From positions 1 through 52,780 of the forward strand of contig NZ_JABMCE010000050.1 in assembly GCF_013359865.1 (NCBI RefSeq): a stretch of DNA of 52,780 nt, written 5' to 3'. The notes under the pieces were generated by a model. The model had not been told where the DNA came from and searched no databases. It saw only the letters and a list, made by a program, of their open reading frames with translations. The position numbers were made by a program, and so were the translations under genes. The stretch is from Curtobacterium pusillum (GTDB lineage: Bacteria > Actinomycetota > Actinomycetes > Actinomycetales > Microbacteriaceae). Below are positions 15,904 to 24,111 of the stretch, piece by piece (the first letter of the stretch is position 1; each line of letters starts with the position of its first letter).

Positions 15904-16828
15904 ATGAGCAGAGCACACGACGTCGAACTCATCCGTACCGCCGGTCTTCCGGACGCAGAGCGACGTGCGCTCGAGCGACGCGTCCACCGTGGCTCGCTCG
16001 AGCGGATCCGACCCGGAATACTCGTCCGCCGGGGGACGCTGGCCGGGCTGTTCCCCGCGGAGCGGCACCTCGTCCTCGCGCGCGCATCGCTCACACGCTT
16101 GCGCGGCGCCGACATCATCTCGCACGAGTCAGCGTGCGCCGTCCTGGAACTCCCGCTCGTCGGACGATGGCCCCCGAAGGTGCACATCTCCGATCCCACC
16201 ACGGCCCACGGTCGCGTGACCGCGTGGTTCGTCCGGCACGGTGTGGAGCCTCGGCCTCCCCTCGCTGCTCTCGAACGGGGCGGGCTCCGTGTGACGAACG
16301 CGGCCAGGACCGCCGTGGACGTGGCAGCGTCGAGGCCACTGCTCAGCGCTGTCCCCGTCATCGACCACGTCCTGCGCGCCGCGATGGCGACGACCAGCGA
16401 CCTCGACGGGGAACTCGGGCGGCTGCGGAAGGGGCAGTCGAAGGCAGCGATCGCGGTCAGGATGGGCTCGGCGCTGTCGGAGTCGCCGGCCGAATCCGTC
16501 TGTCGCGTGCGGTTCCGGCAGCTCGGGGTCCCGGAACCGGTGCAGCAGCACGCGTTCCACCGCCCCGGGGAACGCACGGCGATCGTCGACTTCTGGTTCC
16601 CCGAGCAGGGCGTCGTGGTCGAGGTCGACGGCCGCGCGAAGTACGAGGACCCCGCGATGCTCGACGACCGGACCACGGCGGACGCGCACTGGCGGGAGAA
16701 GCAGCGAGAGGACTTCGTTGCGCTCGTTCTCCGAGGTCAGAGCGGTCGTCCGGCTGACGTGGGCCGACCTGATGGATCCGGACCGCGTCCGCGTCAAGCT
16801 CGTCCGGGCAGGGATCCCGTGCCGGTGA
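15904..16828 (+). pseudogene. AbiEi-antitoxin-like / DUF559 nuclease-fold protein, frameshifted
   Basis: Starts at the ATG at 15904. Residues 1-80 resemble the AbiEi-type winged-helix antitoxin leader (HDVELIRTAGLPDAERRALERRVHRGSLERIRPGILV). The C-terminal part is a DUF559/Vsr-like nuclease fold (AIVDFWFPEQGVVVEVDGRAKYEDPAM, REKQRED). After about 16713 the frame loses sense. Moving one base forward at 16714-16718 restores the expected ending (RSFSEVRAVVRLTWADLMD, then KLVRAGIP) and a stop at 16826-16828. The gene is therefore interrupted, by mutation or sequencing error; intact it would be about 308 aa. Such proteins are common orphan genes in actinobacteria; function unproven. Confidence 0.7.
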
Positions 16829-16921
16829 GGGACACCTCGCGGGTGCGCGCACGCTGGAACGGCTCGGTCCGGTCAGTCCGGTCCGACCTGGCTCCCACCC
16901 GGGCGGCGTACCGTCGTCGCC

Positions 16922-17872
16922 ATGGCCCGAGAGCAGAAGGACCAGGCGATCGTGCCCATGCCGGCAGCGCCTGTGGCCTCCACCCCCACCGACCCGAACG
17001 CACGCACCCCCGAGCAGCAGCCCGCCGGGTGGGTGAAGACGCTCGACCGCGTGCTCAGCGTGCAGCGGCCCGTGGTGGTCGCACACGTGAAGGCGCTCCG
17101 TCGGCGGCATCCCGACGCGTCCCCGGCGGAGATCATCCAGCTCCTGGAGCGTCAGTACCTCGGCGCGGTCACGACCGGCGGCGCTGCGGTCGGTGCGAGT
17201 GCGGTCATCCCGGGGGTCGGGATGGTGGCGGCCCTCGGGCTGAGCGGCGCCGAGACGGTCGGGTTCCTCGAGACCACGGCGCTCTTCGCGCAGTCCGTGA
17301 CCGAGGTGCACGGCATCGCACTCGACGACCCCGAGCGTGCGCGCATGCTCGTGATGGCGATGATCCTCGGCGCACCGGGCACGCAGCTCATCAACCAGCT
17401 CGCGGGGCAGGTCGCCGGCGGGCAGGTCCGGACGGCGTTCTGGGGCGAGATGGTGACGTCGTCGCTGCCGAAGCAGGTCGTGAACGGCATCGGTGGTCAG
17501 GTGCGCGACCAGTTCATCAAGCGGTTCGCCGCTCGGCAGGGCACGACGATCGTGGGGCGGGCGCTCCCGTTCGGGATCGGCGCTGCGGTCGGTGGCCTCG
17601 GGAACCACGCTCTCGGGCGGAAGGTCATCCAGGCGTCCCGAACGGGGTTCGGGTTCCCGCCCGCACAGTTCCCGATCGTGCTCGAACCGAAGCAGCCGAA
17701 GGAGCCGAAGCAGCCGAAGCAGCGCGCGGTGAACGATCGCGAGCCGAAGGAACGCCGGGCGCTCCCGTGGCGGAAGCGCCGCGACGACCTCTGGGCAGCG
17801 GACGCCGACACCGACGCGGACGCCGGCACTGACACCGGCACCGACACCGAGGCCGGCCAGCGCGACCGATGA
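16922..17872 (+). CDS. Conserved hypothetical protein, membrane-associated
   Basis: 316 aa. I do not recognise it with certainty. Residues 1-40 are Pro-rich; a helical segment follows (VQRPVVVAHVKALRRRHPDASPAEIIQLLERQYL). A Gly/Ala-rich hydrophobic stretch comes next (TTGGAAVGASAVIPGVGMVAALGLSGAE) and another lies near residues 215-235 (GRALPFGIGAAVGGLGNHALG). The part ETTALFAQSVTEVHGIALDDPERARMLVMAMIL recalls the EcsC family, but this is a weak match by eye. The C-terminus is a charged tail with KQPKEPKQPK repeats and Asp/Thr repeats near the end. It ends just before a family-B hairpin shared with the convergent fabH-like gene. Confidence 0.75.
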   Translation: MAREQKDQAIVPMPAAPVASTPTDPNARTPEQQPAGWVKTLDRVLSVQRPVVVAHVKALRRRHPDASPAEIIQLLERQYLGAVTTGGAAVGASAVIPGVGMVAALGLSGAETVGFLETTALFAQSVTEVHGIALDDPERARMLVMAMILGAPGTQLINQLAGQVAGGQVRTAFWGEMVTSSLPKQVVNGIGGQVRDQFIKRFAARQGTTIVGRALPFGIGAAVGGLGNHALGRKVIQASRTGFGFPPAQFPIVLEPKQPKEPKQPKQRAVNDREPKERRALPWRKRRDDLWAADADTDADAGTDTGTDTEAGQRDR

Positions 17873-17873
17873 C

Positions 17874-17915
17874 GGCCCCGAGGGGTGGTGCCAGCCGGCA
17901 CCGCGCCTCCAGGCC
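17874..17915. terminator. Family-B palindrome between convergent genes
   Basis: Imperfect hairpin with inner perfect pairing GGTGCC-agcc-GGCACC and outer GGCC/GGCC. It sits between the hypothetical gene (plus) and the fabH-like gene (minus), and its right half CACCGCGCCTCCAG matches the other family-B copies. Confidence 0.65.
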
Positions 17916-17933
17916 GAGAACCGCTGAGACCGC

Positions 17934-18911
17934 CTAGCCTGCCCGCACCGGCGTCGTCACCACCTGCCCAGCGTGCGCGAAGCCGCCGCCGAAACCGAAC
18001 AACAGCGTCGGCACGCCCTCGGGCAGGTCCCCGCGTGCCCACGCCTTCGACAGGCCGAGCGGCACGCTCGCCGCCGAGGTGTTGCCGGACTCGATGACGT
18101 CCCGTACGACGAACTTCGACTCCCCGCCCAGTGCGGCCACGAGCGGTTCGATGATCCGGAGGTTCGCCTGGTGGAACGCGAACACGCCGATGTCGTCGAG
18201 CGTGAGCCCGGCAGCGGCCACCGCGGCTCGGGCGTGGTCGGCTGCCTCGGTGATGGCCCAGCGGTAGATCGAGCGCCCCTCCTGGCTGAACCGCTCCGGG
18301 TCGCCCGAGACGAGCACCGCCTCCTCGAGGTGCGGCACGCTCCCCCACGACACCGGTCCGATCTGCGCCGTGTCGGAGACGCCGAGCACGGCGGCCCCGG
18401 CACCGTCGCCGACGAGCACGCAGGTCGACCGGTCGGTCCAGTCGACGATGCCCGAGAGCACCTCGGACCCGACGACCACCGCGATGTCCGACGAGCCGAC
18501 GCGGATGGCCTGGTCGGCCAGCGCCACCCCGTACTCGAAGCCGCTGCACGCAGTGTTGATGTCGATGGGCGCGGCGGACGGCGACAGCCCGAGTGCCGCC
18601 GCGACGCGACCGGCCGTGTACGGCGCACGGTCCCGGTGCGTGGTGGACGCGACGATGACCATGCCGACGTCGGACGGTGCGACTCCCGCGTCGGTCAGGG
18701 CGTTCCGGGCTGCCTCGATCGCCATCGACGTGACGGTGTCCTCCGGCCCCGCGATGTGCCGGGTCTCGATGCCCGTCCGCGTGCGGATCCACTCGTCGTT
18801 CGTGTCGACCAGGGTCGAGAGTTCGTCGTTGGTGAGGACGCGCGAGGGCTGGTGGTGGCCGAACCCGAGGATCCGGCTGCCACGGAGAGCTGGGGTGTTC
18901 ACATCCGGCAC
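17934..18911 (-). CDS. fabH: Beta-ketoacyl-ACP synthase III family protein (FabH-like)
   Basis: 325 aa from a GTG at 18911 with GGGAG four bases upstream; a GTG at 18902 is an alternative. The full FabH triad is visible: Cys in INTACSGFEYG, His in FAFHQANLRI, Asn in ESGNTSAASVPLGL. The N-terminal ILGFGHHQPSRVLTNDEL and NDEWIRTRTGIETRHI are typical. FabH condenses acetyl- or branched-chain acyl-CoA with malonyl-ACP to start fatty acid synthesis. The gene stands alone, away from a fab cluster, so a paralogue with another primer preference or a secondary role is possible. Confidence 0.92.
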   Translation of the reverse strand: MPDVNTPALRGSRILGFGHHQPSRVLTNDELSTLVDTNDEWIRTRTGIETRHIAGPEDTVTSMAIEAARNALTDAGVAPSDVGMVIVASTTHRDRAPYTAGRVAAALGLSPSAAPIDINTACSGFEYGVALADQAIRVGSSDIAVVVGSEVLSGIVDWTDRSTCVLVGDGAGAAVLGVSDTAQIGPVSWGSVPHLEEAVLVSGDPERFSQEGRSIYRWAITEAADHARAAVAAAGLTLDDIGVFAFHQANLRIIEPLVAALGGESKFVVRDVIESGNTSAASVPLGLSKAWARGDLPEGVPTLLFGFGGGFAHAGQVVTTPVRAG

Positions 18912-18963
18912 GCTACTCCCACGCGCGCGCCGCACATTCCCCGGACGGAATGCGGCGCGGCGA

Positions 18964-19356
18964 TCAGCGGCGCGCCGCCGCGGTGGAGCGATCGTTGGCC
19001 TTCTTGATCGCCGCGACGAGCTCGTCCTTGTCCATCTTCGAGCGTCCCTTGACGTCGAGCCGCTTGGCGACCTCCATCAGGTGTGCCTTCGAGGCGTTGG
19101 CGTCGACTCCGCCTTCGGTCTTGCCGGAGCCGCGCGAGCCGGCGGCGCCGGAGTCGGACGGCCCGGCGCTGGCCTTCTTCTCCCAGTGGTCGCCGACCTT
19201 CTCGTACTCGTGCTTGACCGCCGCGTAGGCGGTGCGACGCGCGCGCTCTCCTGGCCCGTACGACTCGTTCGCGGAGTCGAGGGCCTTCGTGAAGATCTCC
19301 TGCGCGTGCTTCGGGGACCGCTGGAGGGTGCTCGGGATCTCGTCCTTGGCGGGCAT
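18964..19356 (-). CDS. ChaB-family protein with C-terminal Rho-N/SAP-like domain
   Basis: 130 aa. The N-terminal half matches ChaB (DEIPSTLQRSPKHAQEIFTKALDSANESYG, then AYAAVKHEYEKVGDHWEKK). A Gly/Ser linker leads to a small helical domain (SKAHLMEVAKRLDVKGRSKMDKDELVAAIKKAND) of the Rho N-terminal/SAP type that binds nucleic acid. ChaB was named as a cation-transport regulator in E. coli, but its function is poorly known; this two-domain form is common in actinobacteria and resembles stress-linked proteins. AGGAG precedes the ATG. No operon partner. Confidence 0.88.
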   Translation of the reverse strand: MPAKDEIPSTLQRSPKHAQEIFTKALDSANESYGPGERARRTAYAAVKHEYEKVGDHWEKKASAGPSDSGAAGSRGSGKTEGGVDANASKAHLMEVAKRLDVKGRSKMDKDELVAAIKKANDRSTAAARR

Positions 19357-19539
19357 GGTCGCTCCTTCGTCTCGAACTCGTTCTCTCCTGGTTACGCTTC
19401 CCGGGCCGACGTCGCGCCCAGAGGATCGGCCCGCCGTCGATCACCGGCGTCGCGTGGGTGCCGAGACCGTCCCGTCCCGTTCCTCCACAGGTACCCGCAG
19501 GGCCTGCCACGGGCACCCCGGATCGCGTAGACCAGCACC

Positions 19540-20511
19540 ATGGACTACACACACCTCGGTCGTACTGGGCTGTCGGTCTCGCGAGCAGTGCTCGGGACCA
19601 TGAACTTCGGACCGGAGACCAGCGAGGACGACTCGCACGCGATCATGGACCGGGCGCACGAGCTCGGCGTGAACTTCTTCGACACCGCCAACGGCTACGG
19701 CGGTTCGGTGGGCAAGGGCGCCACCGAGGAGATCATCGGCCGATGGTTCGCCAAGGGCGGTGGGCGCCGTGAGAAGACCGTCCTCGCGACGAAGGTCTAC
19801 GGCGAGATGATCGACTGGCCGAACGGCGGGAAGCTGAGCGCCTACAACATCCGCCAGTCGCTCGACGCGTCGCTGCGCCGCCTGCAGACCGATCACGTCG
19901 ACCTGTACCAGTTCCACCACGTCGACCGCGCGACCCCGTGGGACGAGATCTGGCAGGCGATCGACGTCGCCGTGCAGCAGGGCAAGGTGCTCTACGTCGG
20001 CTCCTCGAACTTCGCCGGCTTCCACATCGCCCAAGCCCAGGAAGCTGCGGCACGGCGCAACACCCTCGGACTCGTCAGTGAGCAGTCGATCTACAACCTC
20101 GTGGTCCGCGACATCGAGCGCGAGGTCCTCCCCGCCGCCCGCGAGTACGGCCTCGGCGTGATCCCGTGGTCGCCGCTGCAGGGCGGCCTCCTCGGCGGCG
20201 TCATCGAGAAGACCGAGAACGGCTCGCGTCGCCTCTCCGGGCGGAGCGCCGAGTACGTCGAAGGACACCGCGACCAGCTGACCGCGTACGAGTCCTTCGC
20301 GAAGGAGCTCGGCCACACCCCGGGCGAGCTCGCCCTCGCGTGGCTGCTGCACCAGCCCGGCGTCACCGCGCCGATCACCGGCCCGCGCACCATGGAGCAG
20401 TGGGAGTCCGCGGTCCGCGCCGTCGACATCCGCCTCGACCAGCGCGCGCTGGACCGGCTCGACGAGATCTTCCCGGGGCACAAGACCTCGCCGGAGGACT
20501 ACGCCTGGTGA
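19540..20511 (+). CDS. Aldo/keto reductase
   Basis: 323 aa. The AKR tetrad is present: Asp and Tyr in FFDTANGYG, Lys in LATKVYG, His in LYQFHHVD. NADPH-binding segments follow near the C-terminus (VIPWSPLQGG, ALAWLLHQPGVTAPITGPRTMEQ). Family members reduce aldehydes and ketones with NADPH; the closest type by motif is the YhdN/Tas-like group. The substrate cannot be told from sequence. Single gene, converging on the tyrosine phosphatase gene across a perfect palindrome. Confidence 0.93.
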   Translation: MDYTHLGRTGLSVSRAVLGTMNFGPETSEDDSHAIMDRAHELGVNFFDTANGYGGSVGKGATEEIIGRWFAKGGGRREKTVLATKVYGEMIDWPNGGKLSAYNIRQSLDASLRRLQTDHVDLYQFHHVDRATPWDEIWQAIDVAVQQGKVLYVGSSNFAGFHIAQAQEAAARRNTLGLVSEQSIYNLVVRDIEREVLPAAREYGLGVIPWSPLQGGLLGGVIEKTENGSRRLSGRSAEYVEGHRDQLTAYESFAKELGHTPGELALAWLLHQPGVTAPITGPRTMEQWESAVRAVDIRLDQRALDRLDEIFPGHKTSPEDYAW

Positions 20512-20550
20512 CTTTCGCGACGGAAACAGCGGGTCGCTGACGCGACCATC

Positions 20551-20597
20551 GGACTGGAGGCGCGGTGCGGGTCGGACCCGCACCGCGCCTCCAGTCC
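20551..20597. terminator. Perfect 47-bp family-B palindrome
   Basis: A 23-bp arm beginning GGACTGGAGGCGCGGTGC is followed by one base and its exact reverse complement. It lies between the convergent aldo/keto reductase and phosphatase genes and would end transcription from both sides, although it lacks T-runs. It shares its arm with the copy at 41396-41437. Confidence 0.8.
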
Positions 20598-20647
20598 TGA
20601 TCACGTCCAGAGCGTGACGGGCGTTGACAACGCGAGCACCGTCGCGA

Positions 20648-21304
20648 TCAGAGTGCCGCGATCTCCTCGTCGGTGAGGCCGATGGCCCGGACGTAGCCGT
20701 CGACGCTCCCCCACCGGCGCTCGACGTGGTCGATGACCGTCGTCATGATCTCCGGGACGCATCGCTGGGCGTTCGCGGTGGCCTCGGGGTCGGCGCTCAC
20801 GGCGCGTTCCCGCGCGAACCGGTCCACCAGGCCGGCGGCACTCGCGGCGTAGTCCTCCCCGATGGCGTCGAGGCTGTCACCCCAGTGCCGGGCGAGGAGG
20901 GCACTGACGATCCCCGTCCGGTCCTTGCCTGCGGAGCAGCACACGAGGACGTCACCGTCCGTCGCAGCGATGGCACGCAGGGCGGCGGCGATCCCGCTGC
21001 GGTGCCGGTCGAGCCAGTCGATGTACTGGTCCTCGAGTTCGACGGCATCGGCTGCCGACTCGACCTCGGCGGCTGGGTCGAACAGCGGCACGGAGCGGTA
21101 CGCCCCGGTCGTGGCGAGGGGATGCGGCACGGCATTGGTCTCGTCGATCCGCCGGAGGTCGATCACCGCAGCGAGATCGGCCGGGTACGCCTCGGCTCCG
21201 ACGGGCTCGGGGTTGGCCCGGAACACGGTGCGGGGGCGGTCGGCCTGGAGGGCGGGGCCCCCGACGGGGCGGAGGTTGGTCAGGGCGCTCGACGTCGTCG
21301 TCAT
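20648..21304 (-). CDS. Tyrosine-protein phosphatase (Y_phosphatase3 type)
   Basis: 218 aa. The catalytic P-loop CSAGKDRTG (CX5R) is at about residues 121-129, within LVCCSAGKDRTGIVSALLA. The N-terminus (LTNLRPVGG, VFRANPEP) and IDLRRIDE match the family of secreted or cytosolic phosphatases related to Mycobacterium PtpB and bacterial DUF-type phosphatases. The residue before the nucleophile is Cys rather than the common His. The C-terminus (RWGSVDGYVRAIGLTDEEI) is the conserved tail of the family. No signal peptide is visible. Confidence 0.9.
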   Translation of the reverse strand: MTTTSSALTNLRPVGGPALQADRPRTVFRANPEPVGAEAYPADLAAVIDLRRIDETNAVPHPLATTGAYRSVPLFDPAAEVESAADAVELEDQYIDWLDRHRSGIAAALRAIAATDGDVLVCCSAGKDRTGIVSALLARHWGDSLDAIGEDYAASAAGLVDRFARERAVSADPEATANAQRCVPEIMTTVIDHVERRWGSVDGYVRAIGLTDEEIAAL

Positions 21305-21388
21305 GGGTCCACTCTGCCGGAGACCAGCCGTCTGCGAGGGACCAGTTCTGGTGGTCTTGTCACACCACTCGCGGCTCGTCCTCCTCCG

Positions 21389-22099
21389 TCAGTCTCGAAG
21401 GTCCGACCGCTCAGCCGCGTCCGCGAGCAACACGAGGAAGGCCCGACCGCCGATTCTGAAGTGTTCGGCTGGATCGATGTTCGCGTTGAACTTCAGGACC
21501 AGCGAGGACACGCCCTCATTGCTGATGCCAGAGTCGAGAAGGTTCCGGATCTCAGATCTGATCGCGATCGCGGAGGCCTCCGAGAAACCATCGAGTGCGT
21601 CCCGCAACGCGGCAGGCGCACCGTCGTAGTCCATCTCCCATGACGGGCAAAACACTGCGGGGAGCAAGCCGGCCAGTGACGGGAACGTGCGACGGAGAAT
21701 CTCCGCATTCCACGCACGTGGATCTGAGGTGATCATCGCGCGGGACTCACCGGCCGTTGTCGCTCGAAGCACGATCTGCCGGATCCTGTGAATCCACTGC
21801 AGCGCGTCGAGCCCGTCTCGGCCCGGAGGCGCAGCGGAACCGAGCCGTGCAAGAAGCGCTTCAGCGCCCCGCTGATCGATCCCCGAAGCGAAGAGCTTGT
21901 CGAACTCTCCCACGGTCTGCAGCAGTCCTTCTTTGTCGTACCCCTCGACGTGATCTTCCACAATCTCCTCGAGCGACCCAAAGGCCACGAACCACCTCGC
22001 GTACAGCCCTTCGAGCAGCCGCCCGGCAAGCGGTAGGAGCTCGCGGTACGTGCTCTCCTCGATCCCGCGGACCCACTCGATGCCCTCAGCGTCGTTCAC
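21389..22099 (-). CDS. Tandem CdiI-like immunity protein
   Basis: 236 aa from a GTG at 22099 with AGGCGG upstream; the frame is open 96 bases further, overlapping the preceding gene. Two consecutive segments each look like the contact-dependent-inhibition immunity family CdiI_2. The first, about residues 20-110, has WFVAFGSLEEIVEDHVEG, then FDKLFASGIDQRGAEALLARLGS and DGLDALQWIHRIRQIVL. The second, about 137-236, has FPSLAGLLPAVFCPSWEMDYDGAPAALRDAL, then IRNLLDSGISNEGVS. Such proteins neutralise a toxin domain delivered by a neighbour. It ends the toxin locus and has lower GC than flanking housekeeping genes. Family assignment is by eye. Confidence 0.55.
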   Translation of the reverse strand: MNDAEGIEWVRGIEESTYRELLPLAGRLLEGLYARWFVAFGSLEEIVEDHVEGYDKEGLLQTVGEFDKLFASGIDQRGAEALLARLGSAAPPGRDGLDALQWIHRIRQIVLRATTAGESRAMITSDPRAWNAEILRRTFPSLAGLLPAVFCPSWEMDYDGAPAALRDALDGFSEASAIAIRSEIRNLLDSGISNEGVSSLVLKFNANIDPAEHFRIGGRAFLVLLADAAERSDLRD

Positions 22100-22112
22100 A
22101 CCAGCCGCCTGA

Positions 22113-22307
22113 TCAATCGGCCTGCGCTCGGCTCCAAGCAGAACACCATCCGTGCACCTCTCCCGCGGACTGCACAGAGAACCCTTCCAACGCATCCTCG
22201 ATTACCTCAGAAACGTCAGCGTAGTCCATCTCCCAGGTCGGATCGGAGATAGCAGGTAAAAGAGACGACAGGGCAGGAAATGCGCGGCGCAGGCCCGAGG
22301 CGTTCAT
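22113..22307 (-). pseudogene. Truncated CdiI-like immunity copy
   Basis: 64 codons. The N-terminal part (LRRAFPALSSLLPAISDPTWEMDYADVSEVIEDALEGFS) is clearly related to the second domain of the next gene, which reads LRRTFPSLAGLLPAVFCPSWEMDYDGAPAALRDALDGFS. After residue 50 the similarity ends and the frame closes (WCSAWSRAQAD). The other frame here runs into the next gene, so a frameshift or deletion seems to have broken an originally full copy. It could still encode a short peptide. Confidence 0.55.
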
Positions 22308-22347
22308 TTCCTGAATACCGTGTTCGCGCGCGCGAACGTCGAACCGA

Positions 22348-23100
22348 TCACGGAGTGACGGGAAGGCCGCCAGCGTCCTCGATCACGTCGGCCGTCGCGA
22401 CGATGCTCGCGACGGTCGACACGAGATCGTCATCGCTCAGCTCGACACGCAACCATGTCCCGCCCTTTGCGACTTCTGTGTGCACGACGGCCGGGAGCTC
22501 GAGCGCCGCGAGGAAGGCGCTGTGATCCCCACGGAAGTAGTTGGTCAGCCCGACCAGCGTCGTGAACCGCCGCTGGCTCCGGCTGGCATCACGAACGGTG
22601 ACCTGCGCAAGGTCCGGGGACCAGATGTCGACGAGCCGCTGCAGTACCTCGACCTGGTGACGGCCGAAGGAGTCCCGGAGGTCGACTGTCGGGCCCGGCA
22701 CAACGGCTTGCTGTGTCGCAGTGAGCTCGTTCACGACGTAACGGTTCACCGTGGCACCGACGTGCAGGCCGACGGAGACCCCGACTCCATCCACGAGGCC
22801 GCTCACCAAGGTGGCGCCGTAGCCGTCCTTCGGGAAGGGCTCTCCGTCGTAGTTCCGCGCGACGCCGCATTCAAGGACTCGCCGCACCGCATCGTCGTCG
22901 AGCTCGTCGATGCGGGATGCGTCCGCGTCCCGTGATGCCGGGTCGGAAAGCTTCCAGGGTCCGGCGAACGGCCGACCACACGTCGCGAGCACGTCCAACG
23001 TCTCCCGGAGAGCGCTGATCGTGACCGCGGGGTCGAACGCACGCGTTCCCCACTGCAGTCGAATCGAGGGCTGCTGGGTCGTCCAGATCGACGTCACCAT
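22348..23100 (-). CDS. Putative immunity protein, Imm52-like
   Basis: 250 aa, ATG at 23100 with CGGAGT upstream. It has no signal or membrane segment. The layout (a Trp/Arg-containing start IRLQWGTRAF, a predicted middle with GYGATLVSGLVDGVGVSVGLHVGA, then VEVLQRLVDIWSPDLAQVTV) resembles the Imm52 family of polymorphic-toxin immunity proteins. The match is by pattern only. Position among other immunity-like genes behind the toxin supports the general role. Its cognate toxin is not in the window, so it may be an orphan acquired to resist a neighbour. Confidence 0.5.
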   Translation of the reverse strand: MVTSIWTTQQPSIRLQWGTRAFDPAVTISALRETLDVLATCGRPFAGPWKLSDPASRDADASRIDELDDDAVRRVLECGVARNYDGEPFPKDGYGATLVSGLVDGVGVSVGLHVGATVNRYVVNELTATQQAVVPGPTVDLRDSFGRHQVEVLQRLVDIWSPDLAQVTVRDASRSQRRFTTLVGLTNYFRGDHSAFLAALELPAVVHTEVAKGGTWLRVELSDDDLVSTVASIVATADVIEDAGGLPVTP

Positions 23101-23223
23101 ACTCCGTTCGTCATGAAGGCATCGATCGGAAGATCACGTCTACGTCGAGCCGTCGGTCCATGAGCGTGTCCTCAAGGAGTTCCCCGAACATGATTGCGAA
23201 CGAGCTGTCGCCTCACCGGCACG

Positions 23224-24096
23224 TCAGCTTTCCGCGGGGCCATTCGCCGCAGGGGCACGGACCGCGCTTCGCTCGAACCTCACCAGCCCCTCCAAGCCGT
23301 CACGGAATTCGTCGACCAGTGGAGAGATTTGCGGGTGCTCGAGCAGCGCTTGCCCCGCGTTGACAGAAGGATTGATTCCTTCCCAGACGTGGTCTCGATC
23401 CGGTGCATGGATCGGAACCACCGAAACCATCGACCGAAAACGACCCGCATCAACTTGGTTCAATACGTCCTGCAGGAGACCATCAGCAACCTCATCATCC
23501 TCCAGGAGGTCGAGTTCATCGTCGAGAATCGCGTCGCCCAGAAGTCGCTTGACTCCGTCAGCGACGATCATCCAGTCGGAGTTCTCCTGCATTTTTCGCA
23601 TCGCGCTCGGCCACTCGGCGTCCTGGAACTCCGGAGCAGGGAGCAATTGCAATTCCTCAAGCCATCGAGGCGTCATCTCCGGAATTCGCGGATACCGAAG
23701 GAGATCAGTGAGTAGAGCGGAGCGCTCGACATCTCGGCCTCGCTGAACCCTCCCGCCCGTGCCCACGCTGCTGGGCCAGACGGGGCGCTCGTCCCACTCG
23801 AAATCCATGCTGTATCGGCCATCGCTCGAGACCTTCAGGTGACCCGTCAACCACGCACCGCGGTCGGGCCCAGCCATGACCTCGCGAAGCCGCGACCAGG
23901 CACCATAGAGCTCGATGGCAGGCGCAGGACGCCGAGCGGACTGACCGTCGAAAGTCGACAGGATGCCGTTGAGCTGCTTCGTGTTCCCCACTTCGACGAA
24001 AACGTCATGACACGATGCCCACCCTTCGCCGAGCGTTCGCATCGTCAGCGCAGCTACTTCGTTCTGCGCGGCGAGTTCGGCTTCCATCGATCCCAA
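23224..24096 (-). CDS. YezG/DUF600-like immunity protein, cognate to the upstream nuclease toxin
   Basis: 290 aa from a TTG at 24096 that has GGAGG seven bases upstream; an ATG at 24087 is possible. It begins 15 bases after the toxin stop. Residues about 1-110 resemble the YezG/DUF600 immunity family (GWASCHDVFVEVGN, LYGAWSRLREVM, GRYSMDFEWDERPVW). The B. subtilis YeeF/YezG pair joins the same nuclease family with the same immunity family, which supports this pairing. The C-terminal 170 residues (PRIPEMTPRWLEELQLLPAPEFQ onward) are not familiar to me. Lower GC than the toxin body. Confidence 0.6.
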   Translation of the reverse strand: MGSMEAELAAQNEVAALTMRTLGEGWASCHDVFVEVGNTKQLNGILSTFDGQSARRPAPAIELYGAWSRLREVMAGPDRGAWLTGHLKVSSDGRYSMDFEWDERPVWPSSVGTGGRVQRGRDVERSALLTDLLRYPRIPEMTPRWLEELQLLPAPEFQDAEWPSAMRKMQENSDWMIVADGVKRLLGDAILDDELDLLEDDEVADGLLQDVLNQVDAGRFRSMVSVVPIHAPDRDHVWEGINPSVNAGQALLEHPQISPLVDEFRDGLEGLVRFERSAVRAPAANGPAES

Positions 24097-24111
24097 GAAT
24101 CGGCCTCCGTG

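Noticed and set aside
15778..17832. 684-residue open frame continuing from the AbiEi/DUF559-like gene
   Set aside because: After 16718 it is Arg/Pro-rich and antiphase to a well-formed 316-aa gene. It is read-through past a frameshift, not a fusion protein.
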